A stretch of DNA of 64,000 nt from Pedobacter rhizosphaerae (GCF_900111155.1 NZ_FOGG01000006.1:181101-245100), one strand, 5' to 3'. Shown: positions 28,243 through 38,244, numbered from the stretch's first letter. The notes: a model not told the origin generated them from the letters alone. A program made the numbers and translations.

Positions 28243-29505
28243 TTAGCCTTTCAGCTCCAGGCTTTGAGCTTTATTATAAACCAAAAGGGCTTTTCCTGTA
28301 AGCGTAGTTCCTAAAAGCGGACTGTTAGCCGATTTAGAAAAATTACTTGCGGTATTGTAATCCCATTTTTGAACTGAACTAAAGATAGTAAAATTTGCTT
28401 CTTCTCCTTCTGCCAACACTGGTACTTTTAAATTTAGCAGTTTACGTGGATTAATTCCTAATTTTTCGGCAATTAGTCCTTCATCCAAACCAGCTTTAAT
28501 TAAAAGCGGAAGAACTGTTTGCAAACCAATTATACCGTAATGCGCGATTTCAAATTCCACATTTTTAAATTCAATCTCTTCAGGGCGATGTTGTGAAGTA
28601 ATGGCATCGATGGTTCCATCTTTTAAGCCTGCAATTAGCGCCTTAACATCGGCCTTGCTGCGTAGTGGTGGTTTTACTTTATAATTGCTATCAAAATCAC
28701 TCAATAGTTCTTCTGTAAAAACTAAATGATGCGCAGTTACATCGCAGGTAACCTTAACACCTTCCTTCTTTGCCTTGCGGATCAGCGCTACTGAACCCGC
28801 GGTAGAAACATTGCTGATATGAACTTTGGTATCATTATAAGATGCCAGGAAAATATCTCTGGAAATATGCATTTCCTCTGCCAATGATGGCAAACCCTTC
28901 ATCCCCAATAAAACACTGTTCTTACTTTCATTAATCTGCGATTTACCCGCAATGGATTTATTTTCCGGATAAACCATCAGCAAAGCATCAAATCCTTTTG
29001 CATATTGAAGTGCTCTGCTCATAAATCCATCATCCTGAATAGCCCTATCTCCATCAGAAAACGCGACTGCTCCGGCCTGCTGCATATCAAAAAGCTCGGC
29101 AAGCTCTTTAGCTTCACGATTTTGACTGATGGCACCAATGGGAAGAACATCAACTAAATTATACTTGGCTCTATTAAGAATATACTCTACCTGAGATTTA
29201 GATTGTACAACAGGGTTTGTTTGTGGTAAAAGGGCCAATCCTGTAAAACCGCCAGCCTTTGCGGCATCGGTAAGTGTTTGAATATCTTCCTTGGTTTCAA
29301 ATCCCGGATCACCGGCTGCACAATTTAAATCAAAAAATCCTGGCGACCAAAAAGCATCTTCAGCTTCAAAAACCTCTTCCCCTTTTTCGGCAGATAGCTG
29401 ACCGATTTGCTTAATTTTGCCATCTGCTATTCTCACATCGCATTTTTGCTTATAAAATTCACTTAAGGGATCGGCGATGGTTACGTGCTTTACAAGGAGA
29501 TTCAT
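28243..29505 (-). CDS. Dihydroorotase homologue lacking metal ligands (probable pseudoenzyme)
   Basis: 420 residues that align from end to end with type I dihydroorotase (PGFFDLNCAAGDPGFETKED, TNPVV, VHISNVST, VKPPLR, GIIGLQTVLPL, KSANSPLLG). Yet the metal-binding residues are gone: the HxH motif is replaced by Asn61-Cys62-Ala63, the HCED region reads YPEN (Tyr179), the second His of HIxHVST is Asn232 and the catalytic Asp of ATDHAP is Gln305. It therefore should not hydrolyse dihydroorotate. Non-catalytic PyrC-like partners of aspartate carbamoyltransferase are known in other bacteria and offer one possible role. It overlaps the BatA-domain gene by 4 bp. Confidence 0.9.
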   Translation of the reverse strand: MNLLVKHVTIADPLSEFYKQKCDVRIADGKIKQIGQLSAEKGEEVFEAEDAFWSPGFFDLNCAAGDPGFETKEDIQTLTDAAKAGGFTGLALLPQTNPVVQSKSQVEYILNRAKYNLVDVLPIGAISQNREAKELAELFDMQQAGAVAFSDGDRAIQDDGFMSRALQYAKGFDALLMVYPENKSIAGKSQINESKNSVLLGMKGLPSLAEEMHISRDIFLASYNDTKVHISNVSTAGSVALIRKAKKEGVKVTCDVTAHHLVFTEELLSDFDSNYKVKPPLRSKADVKALIAGLKDGTIDAITSQHRPEEIEFKNVEFEIAHYGIIGLQTVLPLLIKAGLDEGLIAEKLGINPRKLLNLKVPVLAEGEEANFTIFSSVQKWDYNTASNFSKSANSPLLGTTLTGKALLVYNKAQSLELKG

Positions 29506-31541
29506 ATTGTTTTTTTATTGTTATTTAAAAATCGAATGAGCAGAATTTCCGCTGCAATAAAAATCAGCGACAAAATTAGGCAAAGTTTCCATAATGTCTG
29601 GCCAATTTGATTAGCTCCAGAAATTAATTTTACAGCATCTTTATCTGCATCAAAAATTTTGAATTTATCTTTATCTGTTAGCGAACTCAGTTCATCTATC
29701 GCTAAGTAATGTACATCAGATTCTTTACTTCCCTGGTTAAAGCTATAAACAGCAAGCAAGGAATCTGCCAGCATTAAATTATAAAAGCCCGGAGTTTTGA
29801 TCTGATCGGCTAAATAAATCATGGTCTTTCCATCTACCTGTCTAAGTTCTGGTATCACTTCAAAAGATGCTGATTTCAACTTCAAAGTTTGATTCTTACC
29901 CAGGCTTATTTTTTTGGTCGATAATGCATGCTCTGCTCCCAGGTGATTATATATACGCTCATCTGTTCCACTGCTTAAAGCAAGTCGGTACATTATTGGA
30001 ACAAAAACCGGATGTCGGGCCAGATTTCCATCCTTATCATTTAAACCACTTGCCGATAAATAGATACTACCATTGGCCACTCCAAACTTACTGAAAAATA
30101 TTTTACCAGCCGGCAGTTGCATAAGATCTTCTTTGCTGGAGGCCGTTCCACCAACGAAAGAAAAATATCGGTTTACTGTTGGCAAATCCAAATTTTTAGG
30201 GATTTCCTCAAACACCGTTCTGAAGATCGGATTTTGCAAATCTATTTTCTCTACCTGTGTTGGTGCATTGTTTTGCTGTTGAATTCTTGGAAGCCCTAGT
30301 GAAGTAAGAAAGGTATTGTACTGATTAACGTCTGCATCCAAATCAGGAAAGATAACCACCGAACCGCCAGTGTTTAAATAAACCTTAAGCTGCTGCGCCA
30401 ATCCACTCGATGGATTTTTTAATCCATTAAGAACGATCAGGGCATAATTAGCGAAACCACTGTAATTGATATTACTTTCCGCGTTTTCGGTAAGTTGGTA
30501 GTAGCGGTCTGTTGCAAAAAGCGCTTTAATATAATTACCTGCACTCGGCCCATTAATACTAAGTACTGCCAGGTGATGATCTACTTTGAAGCTAAATGAT
30601 AAGGTATCATCGAAAGTAAGGGGAAAATCCTTAATACTAATTACGCCTTTTTGCCAGCCTGCAGATAAGCCAGAAAAGTTCAAAGTATCCTGGATACTTT
30701 TTCCAGCACCAATACTTACTGCACCTAATCCTTTTTGCTGGTTATTAACAGTAAGTTTTAAGGGAATGTTAGTCGCATCTTCATCAGAATAATTTTTCAG
30801 TTGCACCACAATTCTTTCATTGGCCTGTGGCTGATGGTTTGGCGACAACATCCATACGCTATCTACCGCAACATTTGGAAGCGCAGAGGCATTAACCTTT
30901 AAAAATGAATACTGAATACCTGGTTTACCCGTTAGTTTTTTTCCTGTGGAAAGGTTTTTCTGAAAATCGGAGATAATGAAACTGTACAGATTTGCAGTAC
31001 CACTAAGCATATTTCCCTGCCTGTTAATAATCTGCTGCAAGGTTCTGCTTGTAGCAGAAATTTTCACATCATCTAAAGCCTTTAGAAACTCATCCTTATT
31101 TAACAATCTTTGATGCTTACCCTCAAAATCATTGGTTAATAACTGAAAGCGATCATTTACTCCGAAACCCTTAATTAGTTCCTTCGCTCTCCTCTTAGCC
31201 TCATCCAATAAACTACCGTCTTTGTTAAGCGCTTCCATGCTGTAAGAGTTATCTACATAGATACTCACAGAGTTGTTCAGTTTAGCAGTTTTTTGATTAC
31301 CTGCCGGGATGTAGGGCTGGGCAAATGCCAGTACCAAAAAGGCTATAGCCAGTATGCGGCACAACAGAATTAATAAATTTTTGAGCTTTTCTCTTGATGA
31401 ATTTTGCTGTTCAACGTCTTTTAAAAGCTGAACATTAGAGAAGTAAACCTTCTTAAATTTCCTAAAATTAAATAAATGGATAATAACCGGAATAGCAACG
31501 GCTAATAATGCGAAAAGAAAGCCCGGATAAAGGAAATTCAT
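29502..31541 (-). CDS. BatA/vWA-domain membrane protein
   Basis: 679 residues. The N-terminus is the BatA double-membrane-helix module (PF07584): FLYPGFLFALLAVAIPVIIH, LFNFRKFKKVYFSNVQLL, then a second helix ILLCRILAIAFLVLAFAQPY. A vWA-like domain follows (about 90-230; VSIYVDNSYSM fits a DxSxS-type MIDAS). A long periplasmic part and a last helix near 650-672 close the protein. These Bacteroidota proteins belong to the Bat (aerotolerance) neighbourhood but their exact role is unknown. The dihydroorotase-like gene overlaps its end by 4 bp. Confidence 0.88.
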   Translation of the reverse strand: MNFLYPGFLFALLAVAIPVIIHLFNFRKFKKVYFSNVQLLKDVEQQNSSREKLKNLLILLCRILAIAFLVLAFAQPYIPAGNQKTAKLNNSVSIYVDNSYSMEALNKDGSLLDEAKRRAKELIKGFGVNDRFQLLTNDFEGKHQRLLNKDEFLKALDDVKISATSRTLQQIINRQGNMLSGTANLYSFIISDFQKNLSTGKKLTGKPGIQYSFLKVNASALPNVAVDSVWMLSPNHQPQANERIVVQLKNYSDEDATNIPLKLTVNNQQKGLGAVSIGAGKSIQDTLNFSGLSAGWQKGVISIKDFPLTFDDTLSFSFKVDHHLAVLSINGPSAGNYIKALFATDRYYQLTENAESNINYSGFANYALIVLNGLKNPSSGLAQQLKVYLNTGGSVVIFPDLDADVNQYNTFLTSLGLPRIQQQNNAPTQVEKIDLQNPIFRTVFEEIPKNLDLPTVNRYFSFVGGTASSKEDLMQLPAGKIFFSKFGVANGSIYLSASGLNDKDGNLARHPVFVPIMYRLALSSGTDERIYNHLGAEHALSTKKISLGKNQTLKLKSASFEVIPELRQVDGKTMIYLADQIKTPGFYNLMLADSLLAVYSFNQGSKESDVHYLAIDELSSLTDKDKFKIFDADKDAVKLISGANQIGQTLWKLCLILSLIFIAAEILLIRFLNNNKKTI

Positions 31542-31612
31542 TAAAAACCAAAGATAGAAAAATTATAGAAAGAGCAACCTAGATATTCAGAATATTACTA
31601 AAATATGCAGTA

Positions 31613-32026
31613 TTAATAAACAAAACTTGGAAAAACAATATGAACGATCTTCCAGGAGCCTTTTTCTAAAGCAAAATAAAGCTTAAAGGGACCACTTACA
31701 ATTTCATTACTGTTATTTTTATAGGTGGCCCGGTAACCCACAGCTCCTTCAGCCGAACCAATGCCTTTGCCATCTTTTAAAATCTCAAAGCTGGCATCTA
31801 CTACATCAAACCTTCCCCCTATAAATTTTTCAGCGGAGTTATATATTCTTTTGATTCGCTCTACAACAGCTTTTTTGTCTAGCGTTTTTCCGCCTGGCAA
31901 AAAAAAGTGGTCGCCCAGCTCCGGGCTCTGCTCATCAATAGCTTTGTTAAACCAAGCATTGATAAATTTTTGTGCCTGCCCTGTAATCTGCTTTTCGTGG
32001 TTAAAGGTAGAAGTGTCTTTTGCCAT
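31613..32026 (-). CDS. NTF2-like small protein, unknown function
   Basis: 137 residues, no signal peptide. The helical start (ITGQAQKFINAWFNKAI) followed by strands ending in GPFKLYFALEKGSWKIVHIVF is the cone-shaped NTF2/SnoaL-like layout. I see no catalytic pair, so binding rather than catalysis is possible. It lies 19 bp downstream of the L,D-transpeptidase gene on the same strand and 71 bp before the BatA gene, so it may be co-transcribed with the former. Confidence 0.65.
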   Translation of the reverse strand: MAKDTSTFNHEKQITGQAQKFINAWFNKAIDEQSPELGDHFFLPGGKTLDKKAVVERIKRIYNSAEKFIGGRFDVVDASFEILKDGKGIGSAEGAVGYRATYKNNSNEIVSGPFKLYFALEKGSWKIVHIVFPSFVY

Positions 32027-32045
32027 GGGTGCAAACTTACGGCTT

Positions 32046-33617
32046 CTACTTATATTTTTTAATCATTGCCCACAATTTTTCATCCATGCCATAAACATCT
32101 GGCCTGTATTCAATCTTATCGTTCTGAGCCCATGCGGTATAATAAGTAATTAAAAGAGGAACCGCTTTCTTTGGCCCGAACCAGGCTGGTTTCAATTGGA
32201 ATACTTTTAAAGTATCTGCCTTCTTCGCCATGCGCTTTCTGTACCAGTTCATGTGCGTGGTATCAACAGGCAACATATCTACTTCTACCCGAAGTTTATC
32301 GTATGCATAATTATCGTTCAATAACTTTTCGGCAAACTCTAAAGGCTTCTCAATCCGAACACATCCATGACTAATTGCCCGGTTGGTTAAGTTAAACCCG
32401 TTCTTATTATTAGTATCATGCAAGTAAATGCTCGAGCTGTTATCAAAGATGAATTTAAACTTGCCAAGTGCATTACCTCCGCCAGATCCCTGCTTAAATT
32501 TAAATGGCAACTTATCTCTGGAATACCTACTCCAGTTAATGGTATCAGGCTCACCAATCAGCTTATCCTTGTAGTACACATTGATGTTACTATTTGACAA
32601 GTAATAAGGATCCTTTCTTGCCATCCAGTAGATCTCACTTTGTGCAATACTTACCGGAATGTTCCAGATCGGGTTGGCTTGTATGGCATTAATTTTACTG
32701 AACAATAAAGGTGTCTCATGGTTCTTGGGTTTATCATCCAGATTACCCGATTTCGCAAAAGCTTTTAGCTTTTCTTCGTAACCATTTTCTCGTTTTCCTC
32801 CTACACAAACCTTCATCGTAATTACCGTATCTTTCTTGTTTAGCCAGGTTAACCTAAAGTCTGGAATGTTCACCATTACATAGTTGTCTCCAGTCTCTGG
32901 CATTCGCCAACGAAAGCGTTCCATATTGAGTAAAAGTATGCGTTTTTCACTTTCAGAACTGGCCTTCAGAAAAGCTTTCTGAAGTGCTTGATATTGCTCC
33001 GATTTTGGCTGTATATTTCTTAAGGTATCCACCATATTTTCCGAACTCAAAAGGTTGATCATTCCAGTGCTATCTGGGCGTTTAACCTTAATGTAATAAC
33101 GTGAAAAAATATTGTGTGGATTTACTACCCCAAAGCGTAGAAAATTATTATAATTTAAATAGGCGTTTGCACTTAAAGCTTCAAGCTTGGCGATAACCGG
33201 ATAAGTTTGTTCTACCTTCTTAAAACGATTGGCAGTTAAAGTAGCCAATAATGCTTTTATCTCTGCTGTTTTAAAAATTTTAGGGTTGAAGCCATGAATT
33301 GTACTGTTTTCTAAATAGCTAACCAAAGAATCTAAACTGCCGTTAATATAAAATTCAGTTACCAGATGTGGTTCTGAATAATGGTTGGAATAAAATGATT
33401 TGATTGTTTTAGGATTGATAAAATCCTTATCTAAGCTATCCAAAGTATGCACAAATATGCTGTCGTACACTGTTGTATCAAAATCTTTGTAGATTTTATT
33501 TTTAAAATGTTCAGACAATACCTTACCTATTTCGGGTGGAGATTTGAACCAACCACAGGCAGAAATAAACAAAATAGCAGGAAGGATTAGAAAGCGAAAC
33601 TTTTTCAATATGTACAA
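32046..33617 (-). CDS. L,D-transpeptidase (YcbB/YkuD type), lipoprotein
   Basis: 523 residues. The signal ends in a lipobox-like FISAC, Cys21. A helical YcbB-like scaffolding region (about 60-240) precedes the YkuD domain (about 245-440), with the catalytic motif SHGCVR at 416-421 (Cys419 nucleophile, His417). Such enzymes make 3-3 cross-links in peptidoglycan or attach proteins to it, acting in the periplasm. The length and scaffold resemble E. coli LdtD. It lies upstream of the NTF2-like gene and diverges from the his operon. Confidence 0.93.
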   Translation of the reverse strand: MYILKKFRFLILPAILFISACGWFKSPPEIGKVLSEHFKNKIYKDFDTTVYDSIFVHTLDSLDKDFINPKTIKSFYSNHYSEPHLVTEFYINGSLDSLVSYLENSTIHGFNPKIFKTAEIKALLATLTANRFKKVEQTYPVIAKLEALSANAYLNYNNFLRFGVVNPHNIFSRYYIKVKRPDSTGMINLLSSENMVDTLRNIQPKSEQYQALQKAFLKASSESEKRILLLNMERFRWRMPETGDNYVMVNIPDFRLTWLNKKDTVITMKVCVGGKRENGYEEKLKAFAKSGNLDDKPKNHETPLLFSKINAIQANPIWNIPVSIAQSEIYWMARKDPYYLSNSNINVYYKDKLIGEPDTINWSRYSRDKLPFKFKQGSGGGNALGKFKFIFDNSSSIYLHDTNNKNGFNLTNRAISHGCVRIEKPLEFAEKLLNDNYAYDKLRVEVDMLPVDTTHMNWYRKRMAKKADTLKVFQLKPAWFGPKKAVPLLITYYTAWAQNDKIEYRPDVYGMDEKLWAMIKKYK

Positions 33618-33683
33618 TTTGGTGCAAAAATAGGGCTAATTCAATTTAATATCTGATAATAGGCAAATTAAGTGCCATTTTTT

Positions 33684-33713
33684 TTTGATTTATCAATTCA
33701 ATCTTTATATTTG
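33684..33713 (+). promoter_or_regulatory. Bacteroidota-type promoter of the his operon
   Basis: TTTG at 33684-33687 and TATATTTG at 33706-33713 match the Bacteroidota -33 (TTTG) and -7 (TAnnTTTG) elements with an 18-bp spacer. Transcription would begin near 33720, about 40 bases before the leader peptide ATG. Confidence 0.75.
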
Positions 33714-33759
33714 CCAGCGCTTATCAGCTAAAGTATTGATACAAGCATAAATAAATAAT

Positions 33760-33807
33760 ATGAACATTACTTTGAAACATCACTTACATTTGCACCATCG
33801 CCAGTAG
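33760..33807 (+). CDS. hisL: His-rich leader peptide (hisL-like)
   Basis: A 15-codon ORF, MNITLKHHLHLHHRQ and stop, with five His codons in seven positions 7-13. It lies between a promoter and hisG, ending 78 bp before the TTG start of hisG. This is the arrangement of classical histidine operon attenuators, where ribosome stalling on His codons reports low charged tRNA-His. The last His codons overlap a hairpin (33796-33813). The symbol is by function, not homology. Confidence 0.8.
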   Translation: MNITLKHHLHLHHRQ

Positions 33808-33896
33808 GCGATGATATATGTAGTGTTTTGTACTTCAAAACTGTTTTTAAAAAATTTATTTCTTGTTCATTCTATATTCAATACTTTGAAAACACT
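33796..33896 (+). promoter_or_regulatory. Probable his attenuator with alternative RNA pairings
   Basis: Three elements are visible. CATCGCC (33796-33802) pairs with GGCGATG (33807-33813) across the leader stop codon. GTTTTG (33825-33830) pairs with CAAAAC (33836-33841), followed by TGTTTTT, a weak terminator-like hairpin. AGTGTTTT (33822-33829) can instead pair perfectly with AAAACACT (33889-33896), directly after the hisG TTG start, which would prevent the terminator hairpin and may mask the start. The pairings are read from sequence; the regulation is inferred. Confidence 0.55.
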
Positions 33897-34737
33897 CAAA
33901 ATTGCTATCCAGAAATCGGGTAGACTAAACGAAAAATCTGTAGAAATTCTTAAAAATTGTGGTTTAACTTTTGAGAACTACAAAAGCTCATTAATTTCCT
34001 CTGTAACCAACTTCCCGTTAGAGATTCTTTTTCTCCGTGATGATGATATCCCTGAGTATGTTCAGGATGGTATTGCCGACCTTGGCATTGTTGGTGAAAA
34101 TGTAATTACCGAAACCAAAGCCAAAGTAACACACTTGCAAAAATTAGGCTTCGGAAAATGCACCCTAAAAATCGCTGTTCAGAACAGCAGTTCAATCGAA
34201 AAATTAGAAGATTTAAATGGTAAAGCAATTGCAACTTCTTACCCCGTAATTCTCGAAAATTTTCTTCAGTCTAAAGGGATAAAATCTGACATCAGAACGA
34301 TTTCCGGATCAGTAGAAATTGGTCCTGGTTTAGGCTTAAGTGATGCCATCTGTGATATCGTTTCTACCGGTGGAACTTTAAAAAGCAACGGACTAAAACC
34401 CTTCGCAGATGTGATGTCATCTGAAGCAGTATTAATCGGAAACGAAGCGATTGCAGATCATCCGGAAGTTGCAGAATTACTGCAAAGAATACGTTCGGTA
34501 CTGAGCGCAAAATCTAACAAGTATGTGGTACTAAATGTATCAAAAGACAACCTTCAAAAAGTAGTCAATTTACTTCCAGGTGTTAAAAGTCCGACAGTAG
34601 TTCCCTTGTTTGAACCGAATTGGGTTGCCGTACATTCTGTAATTGCGGAAGCAGATTTTTGGGATAAAATAAACAGCCTAAAAGCAGCAGGAGCAGAGGG
34701 GATTTTAGTGATGCCAATCGAGAAGATTATCACCTAA
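33886..34737 (+). CDS. hisG: ATP phosphoribosyltransferase, long form
   Basis: First step of histidine synthesis: joins ATP and PRPP. From the TTG at 33886 the protein is 283 residues (KTLKIAIQKSGRLNEKSVEIL), the right size for the long, self-sufficient HisG with a C-terminal regulatory domain (about 210-283: LNVSKDNLQKVVNLLPGVKSPTV, ILVMPIEKII) that binds histidine. The frame extends to an ATG at 33811, but that extra 25 residues is not family-like and lies in the attenuator. PRPP loop region: SDAICDIVSTGGTLKSNGL. No hisZ is needed for this form. Confidence 0.95.
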   Translation: MKTLKIAIQKSGRLNEKSVEILKNCGLTFENYKSSLISSVTNFPLEILFLRDDDIPEYVQDGIADLGIVGENVITETKAKVTHLQKLGFGKCTLKIAVQNSSSIEKLEDLNGKAIATSYPVILENFLQSKGIKSDIRTISGSVEIGPGLGLSDAICDIVSTGGTLKSNGLKPFADVMSSEAVLIGNEAIADHPEVAELLQRIRSVLSAKSNKYVVLNVSKDNLQKVVNLLPGVKSPTVVPLFEPNWVAVHSVIAEADFWDKINSLKAAGAEGILVMPIEKIIT

Positions 34738-34786
34738 AACACGTCAAAAAATATTAACTATTAGTTAATCACAAAAACATAAAACA

Positions 34787-36067
34787 TTGAAAATCTACAA
34801 TTATACAGATTTATCTAAATCAAAAATTGAAGAACTCTGTTCCAGACAGATTGAAGACGATAAATTGGTTGAAGAACGCGTAACTGAAATCATTAAAACG
34901 GTGAAATCGGATGGGGATAAAGCGCTCCGTAACTACGCCAAAACTTTCGACAAAGTGGATCTGGAAAAACTCTTTCTTGATCAGGAAGAATTAAAAGTCA
35001 TTGCATCAACAATTCCTGTTGATGCAAAAAAAGCGATCGATACGGCTTACCAAAACATCAAAACCTTTCACCAATCTCAATTAAAAACTGAAGATAAAAT
35101 TGAGACCATGCCGGGTGTGGTTTGCTGGAGAGAAGTAAGGGCAATTGAGAAAGTAGGACTCTACATTCCAGGAGGAACGGCGGTTTTACCCAGCACTTTT
35201 TTAATGTTAGCTACACCTGCATTAATTGCCGGTTGTAAAGAAATAGTAGTCTGTTCACCACCGCAAAGCGATGCAAAAACAAACTGCTATCTGGCCTACT
35301 GCGCCGTGCTTCTAGGCATTAAAAAGATCTACTTAATTGGCGGTGCACAAGCTGTTGCCGCTATGGCTTTCGGAACGGAAACCGTTCCACAGGTCTATAA
35401 GATCTTTGGGCCGGGTAACCGCTATGTAACTACTGCAAAAACCATGGTACAAAATAAGGTGGCGATAGATATGCCGGCAGGACCTTCAGAGGTTTTGGTG
35501 ATCGCAGATGACACTGCCAATCCGTCATACGTAGCCGCCGACTTACTTGCACAAGCAGAACATGGAACTGATAGTCAGTCTGTTTTAGTCTCTACTTCTA
35601 ATAAAATGATAGCAGAAGTACTTAAACAGATTGAAAAACAAATCGTTAGTCTTCCCAGAAAAGATATTGCAGCCAAAGCAATTGAGAACTCTTACGCTAT
35701 TTTAACTGATAATCAGGAAGATGCAATGCAATTCTCAAATGAGTATGCGCCTGAGCACCTTATCCTGGCTACAAACGATTTTCAAAGCCTGATACCTGCT
35801 ATTATAAATGCAGGATCGGTATTTCTGGGCAATTTAACCCCGGAAAGTGCTGGCGACTATGCTTCTGGAACGAACCACACTTTACCTACCAGCGGATATG
35901 CAAAAGCTTATTCTGGTGTATCTACAGATGCTTTTTTAAAGAAGATCACCTTCCAGCATCTCTCAGAAACAGGAATACAAAATATTGGCCCTACGGTTGA
36001 AACGCTTGCCATCGCAGAAGGATTGGAAGCACACAAAAATGCAATTACCATTAGACTCACTAAATAA
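34787..36067 (+). CDS. hisD: Histidinol dehydrogenase
   Basis: 426 residues; the start is TTG at 34787. The zinc-dependent NAD enzyme oxidises histidinol to histidine in two steps. Family motifs seen: YIPGGTAVLPSTFLMLATPA, GGAQAVAAMAFGT, IFGPGNRYVTTAK, DMPAGPSEVLVIAD, QAEHGTDSQSVLV (zinc ligands Gln and His), NEYAPEHL and TSGYAKAYSGVS. It follows hisG by 49 bp and precedes hisC by 1 bp. Confidence 0.96.
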   Translation: MKIYNYTDLSKSKIEELCSRQIEDDKLVEERVTEIIKTVKSDGDKALRNYAKTFDKVDLEKLFLDQEELKVIASTIPVDAKKAIDTAYQNIKTFHQSQLKTEDKIETMPGVVCWREVRAIEKVGLYIPGGTAVLPSTFLMLATPALIAGCKEIVVCSPPQSDAKTNCYLAYCAVLLGIKKIYLIGGAQAVAAMAFGTETVPQVYKIFGPGNRYVTTAKTMVQNKVAIDMPAGPSEVLVIADDTANPSYVAADLLAQAEHGTDSQSVLVSTSNKMIAEVLKQIEKQIVSLPRKDIAAKAIENSYAILTDNQEDAMQFSNEYAPEHLILATNDFQSLIPAIINAGSVFLGNLTPESAGDYASGTNHTLPTSGYAKAYSGVSTDAFLKKITFQHLSETGIQNIGPTVETLAIAEGLEAHKNAITIRLTK

Positions 36068-36068
36068 A

Positions 36069-37109
36069 ATGGATATTAACGAATTAGTTAGAGATAATAT
36101 AAAGAAACTTCGCCCCTACTCTACTGCTAGAGACGAGTTCAAAGGCCAGGCATCGGTCTTTTTAGATGCCAATGAGAACAGTTACGGCTCTCCTTTGCCT
36201 GCAAATTACAACCGCTATCCAGATCCTTTGCAACTGGATTTAAAAGACGCGATCAGCAAAATTAAAGGTGTTCCTATAGAAAATACTTTTCTTGGAAATG
36301 GCAGTGATGAAGCGATAGATTTATTATTCCGTGCGTTTTGTAACCCAGGAAAAGACAACGTAATTATCTTACCGCCAACCTACGGAATGTATGAGGTTTC
36401 TGCGAATATAAATGATGTAGAAATACGCAAAGTAAACCTGCTTCCAAACTATCAATTAGACTTAGAAAAAATTGCCGAATCGATTGATAAAAACACTAAA
36501 ATAATTTTCATTTGTTCGCCAAATAATCCGACAGGAAATTCAATAAACAGAACAGATATTGAAACGATTTTAGCGAACTTTAATGGCATCGTTGTGATCG
36601 ATGAAGCGTACATAAATTACGCCAAACAAAAGACGTTTATTCAGGAGTTAACCGAGTATGTAAACCTGGTAATTTTACAAACTTTTTCTAAGGCCTGGGG
36701 GCTTGCGGCATTGCGTTTGGGAATGGCATTTTCTTCGACAAAAGTGATCGATGTTTTGAACAAAATTAAACCGCCATATAACATCAATCAGGCAACACAG
36801 GATTTAGCTTTTGAGGCTTTAAAAAATATCGCTCAGGTGAACGAATGGATTAAAGAATCTGTTGCAGAAAGAGCGCAATTATCAGCTGCATTAAGCGCAT
36901 TAAATATTGTCAAAAAAGTATATCCTTCTGATGCCAATTTTATCTTAGTTGAAGTTACAGAAGCCACAAAAATTTACGACACTTTAGTGGAAGAAGGAAT
37001 CATTGTGCGCGACCGTTCGAAGGTTACTTTATGCGAAGGCTGTTTGAGGATAACTGTTGGCACAAAGGAAGAAAACGAAAAACTTTTAACCGTTTTAAGA
37101 AACTTTTAA
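36069..37109 (+). CDS. hisC: Histidinol-phosphate aminotransferase
   Basis: 346 residues from the ATG at 36069, 1 bp after hisD. A longer frame overlapping hisD from 35985 is not likely. PLP enzyme of fold type [25 protein letters not shown] and the PLP lysine segment [35 protein letters not shown] is near the end. It converts imidazole acetol phosphate to histidinol phosphate. Confidence 0.95.
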   Translation: MDINELVRDNIKKLRPYSTARDEFKGQASVFLDANENSYGSPLPANYNRYPDPLQLDLKDAISKIKGVPIENTFLGNGSDEAIDLLFRAFCNPGKDNVIILPPTYGMYEVSANINDVEIRKVNLLPNYQLDLEKIAESIDKNTKIIFICSPNNPTGNSINRTDIETILANFNGIVVIDEAYINYAKQKTFIQELTEYVNLVILQTFSKAWGLAALRLGMAFSSTKVIDVLNKIKPPYNINQATQDLAFEALKNIAQVNEWIKESVAERAQLSAALSALNIVKKVYPSDANFILVEVTEATKIYDTLVEEGIIVRDRSKVTLCEGCLRITVGTKEENEKLLTVLRNF

Positions 37110-37110
37110 A

Positions 37111-38244
37111 ATGAAGAAAATATTATTTATAGATCGCGATGGAACCTTAAACATTGAGCCTGATGATGAACAGGTAGATAGTTTTGCCAAGCTTAAATTT
37201 TACCCCCGCTCTATCTATTATTTATCCAAAATTGCGGCAGAATTAGATTACGAATTGGTGATGGTTACCAATCAGGATGGCCTCGGAACACCATCAAATC
37301 CGGAGGAGAATTTCTGGCCAATTCATAACTTCATGCTCGATACTTTTGCCGGTGAAGGCGTTAATTTTAGCGAGATCATAATCGACAGAACATTTGCAAA
37401 AGATAATGCTCCAACCCGAAAACCAGGTACGGCATTATTGACCAAATACTTTACTGAAGATTATGACCTGAAAAACTCTTTCGTAATTGGCGATAGATTG
37501 AATGATGTAGTTTTAGCTAAGAACTTAGGTGCAAAAGCGATCTTTCTTCGTCAGAATGATAACTTAGGCGTTGGAGAAGCTTTGGAGAAACGTGAAGCCC
37601 TTGCAGAAATCATTGTACTGGAAACTCAAAAATGGGAAGATATCTATAACCTGTTAAAGGCGGGAAGCAGAAAAATCAGTCAGGTTCGTAAAACAAATGA
37701 AACTGATATTACCATTAACCTGGACCTTGATGGTACCGGAAAAGCTAAGATTGAAACGGGACTGAACTTTTTCGATCACATGTTGGATCAAATTGCCAGA
37801 CACGGGAGCATAGATTTAAAAATTATTACCAAAGGCGACCTTCATATAGACGAGCACCATACTATTGAAGATACGGGAATTGCCTTGGGAGAAGCATTTG
37901 CCAAAGGCTTAGGCAACAAATTAGGCATTGAACGATATGGCTTTTGCTTACCAATGGATGATTGCCTGGCACAGGTTGCGATCGATTTTGGAGGCCGAAA
38001 CTGGATTGTTTGGGAGGCAGACTTTAAACGTGAAAAGGTTGGAGATATGCCTACTGAGATGTTTTATCACTTTTTCAAATCGTTCAGTGATGCAGCAAAA
38101 TGTAACCTAAACATTAAAGCAGAAGGAGATAATGAGCATCATAAAATTGAAGCCATCTTTAAAGCCTTTGCAAAAGCCATTAAAATGGCGGTAAAACGCG
38201 ATGCCGAAAAAATGGTATTGCCAAGTACAAAGGGGTTATTGTAA
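37111..38244 (+). CDS. hisB: Bifunctional histidinol-phosphatase / imidazoleglycerol-phosphate dehydratase
   Basis: 377 residues. The N-terminal HAD phosphatase has [13 protein letters not shown] (Asp8 nucleophile, Asp10) and [10 protein letters not shown]. The C-terminal dehydratase (about 185-377) has [33 protein letters not shown] and the second metal cluster [17 protein letters not shown]. This is the E. coli-like fusion, so both steps come from one protein and no separate HisN/HisK phosphatase is needed. It starts 1 bp after hisC. Confidence 0.96.
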   Translation: MKKILFIDRDGTLNIEPDDEQVDSFAKLKFYPRSIYYLSKIAAELDYELVMVTNQDGLGTPSNPEENFWPIHNFMLDTFAGEGVNFSEIIIDRTFAKDNAPTRKPGTALLTKYFTEDYDLKNSFVIGDRLNDVVLAKNLGAKAIFLRQNDNLGVGEALEKREALAEIIVLETQKWEDIYNLLKAGSRKISQVRKTNETDITINLDLDGTGKAKIETGLNFFDHMLDQIARHGSIDLKIITKGDLHIDEHHTIEDTGIALGEAFAKGLGNKLGIERYGFCLPMDDCLAQVAIDFGGRNWIVWEADFKREKVGDMPTEMFYHFFKSFSDAAKCNLNIKAEGDNEHHKIEAIFKAFAKAIKMAVKRDAEKMVLPSTKGLL

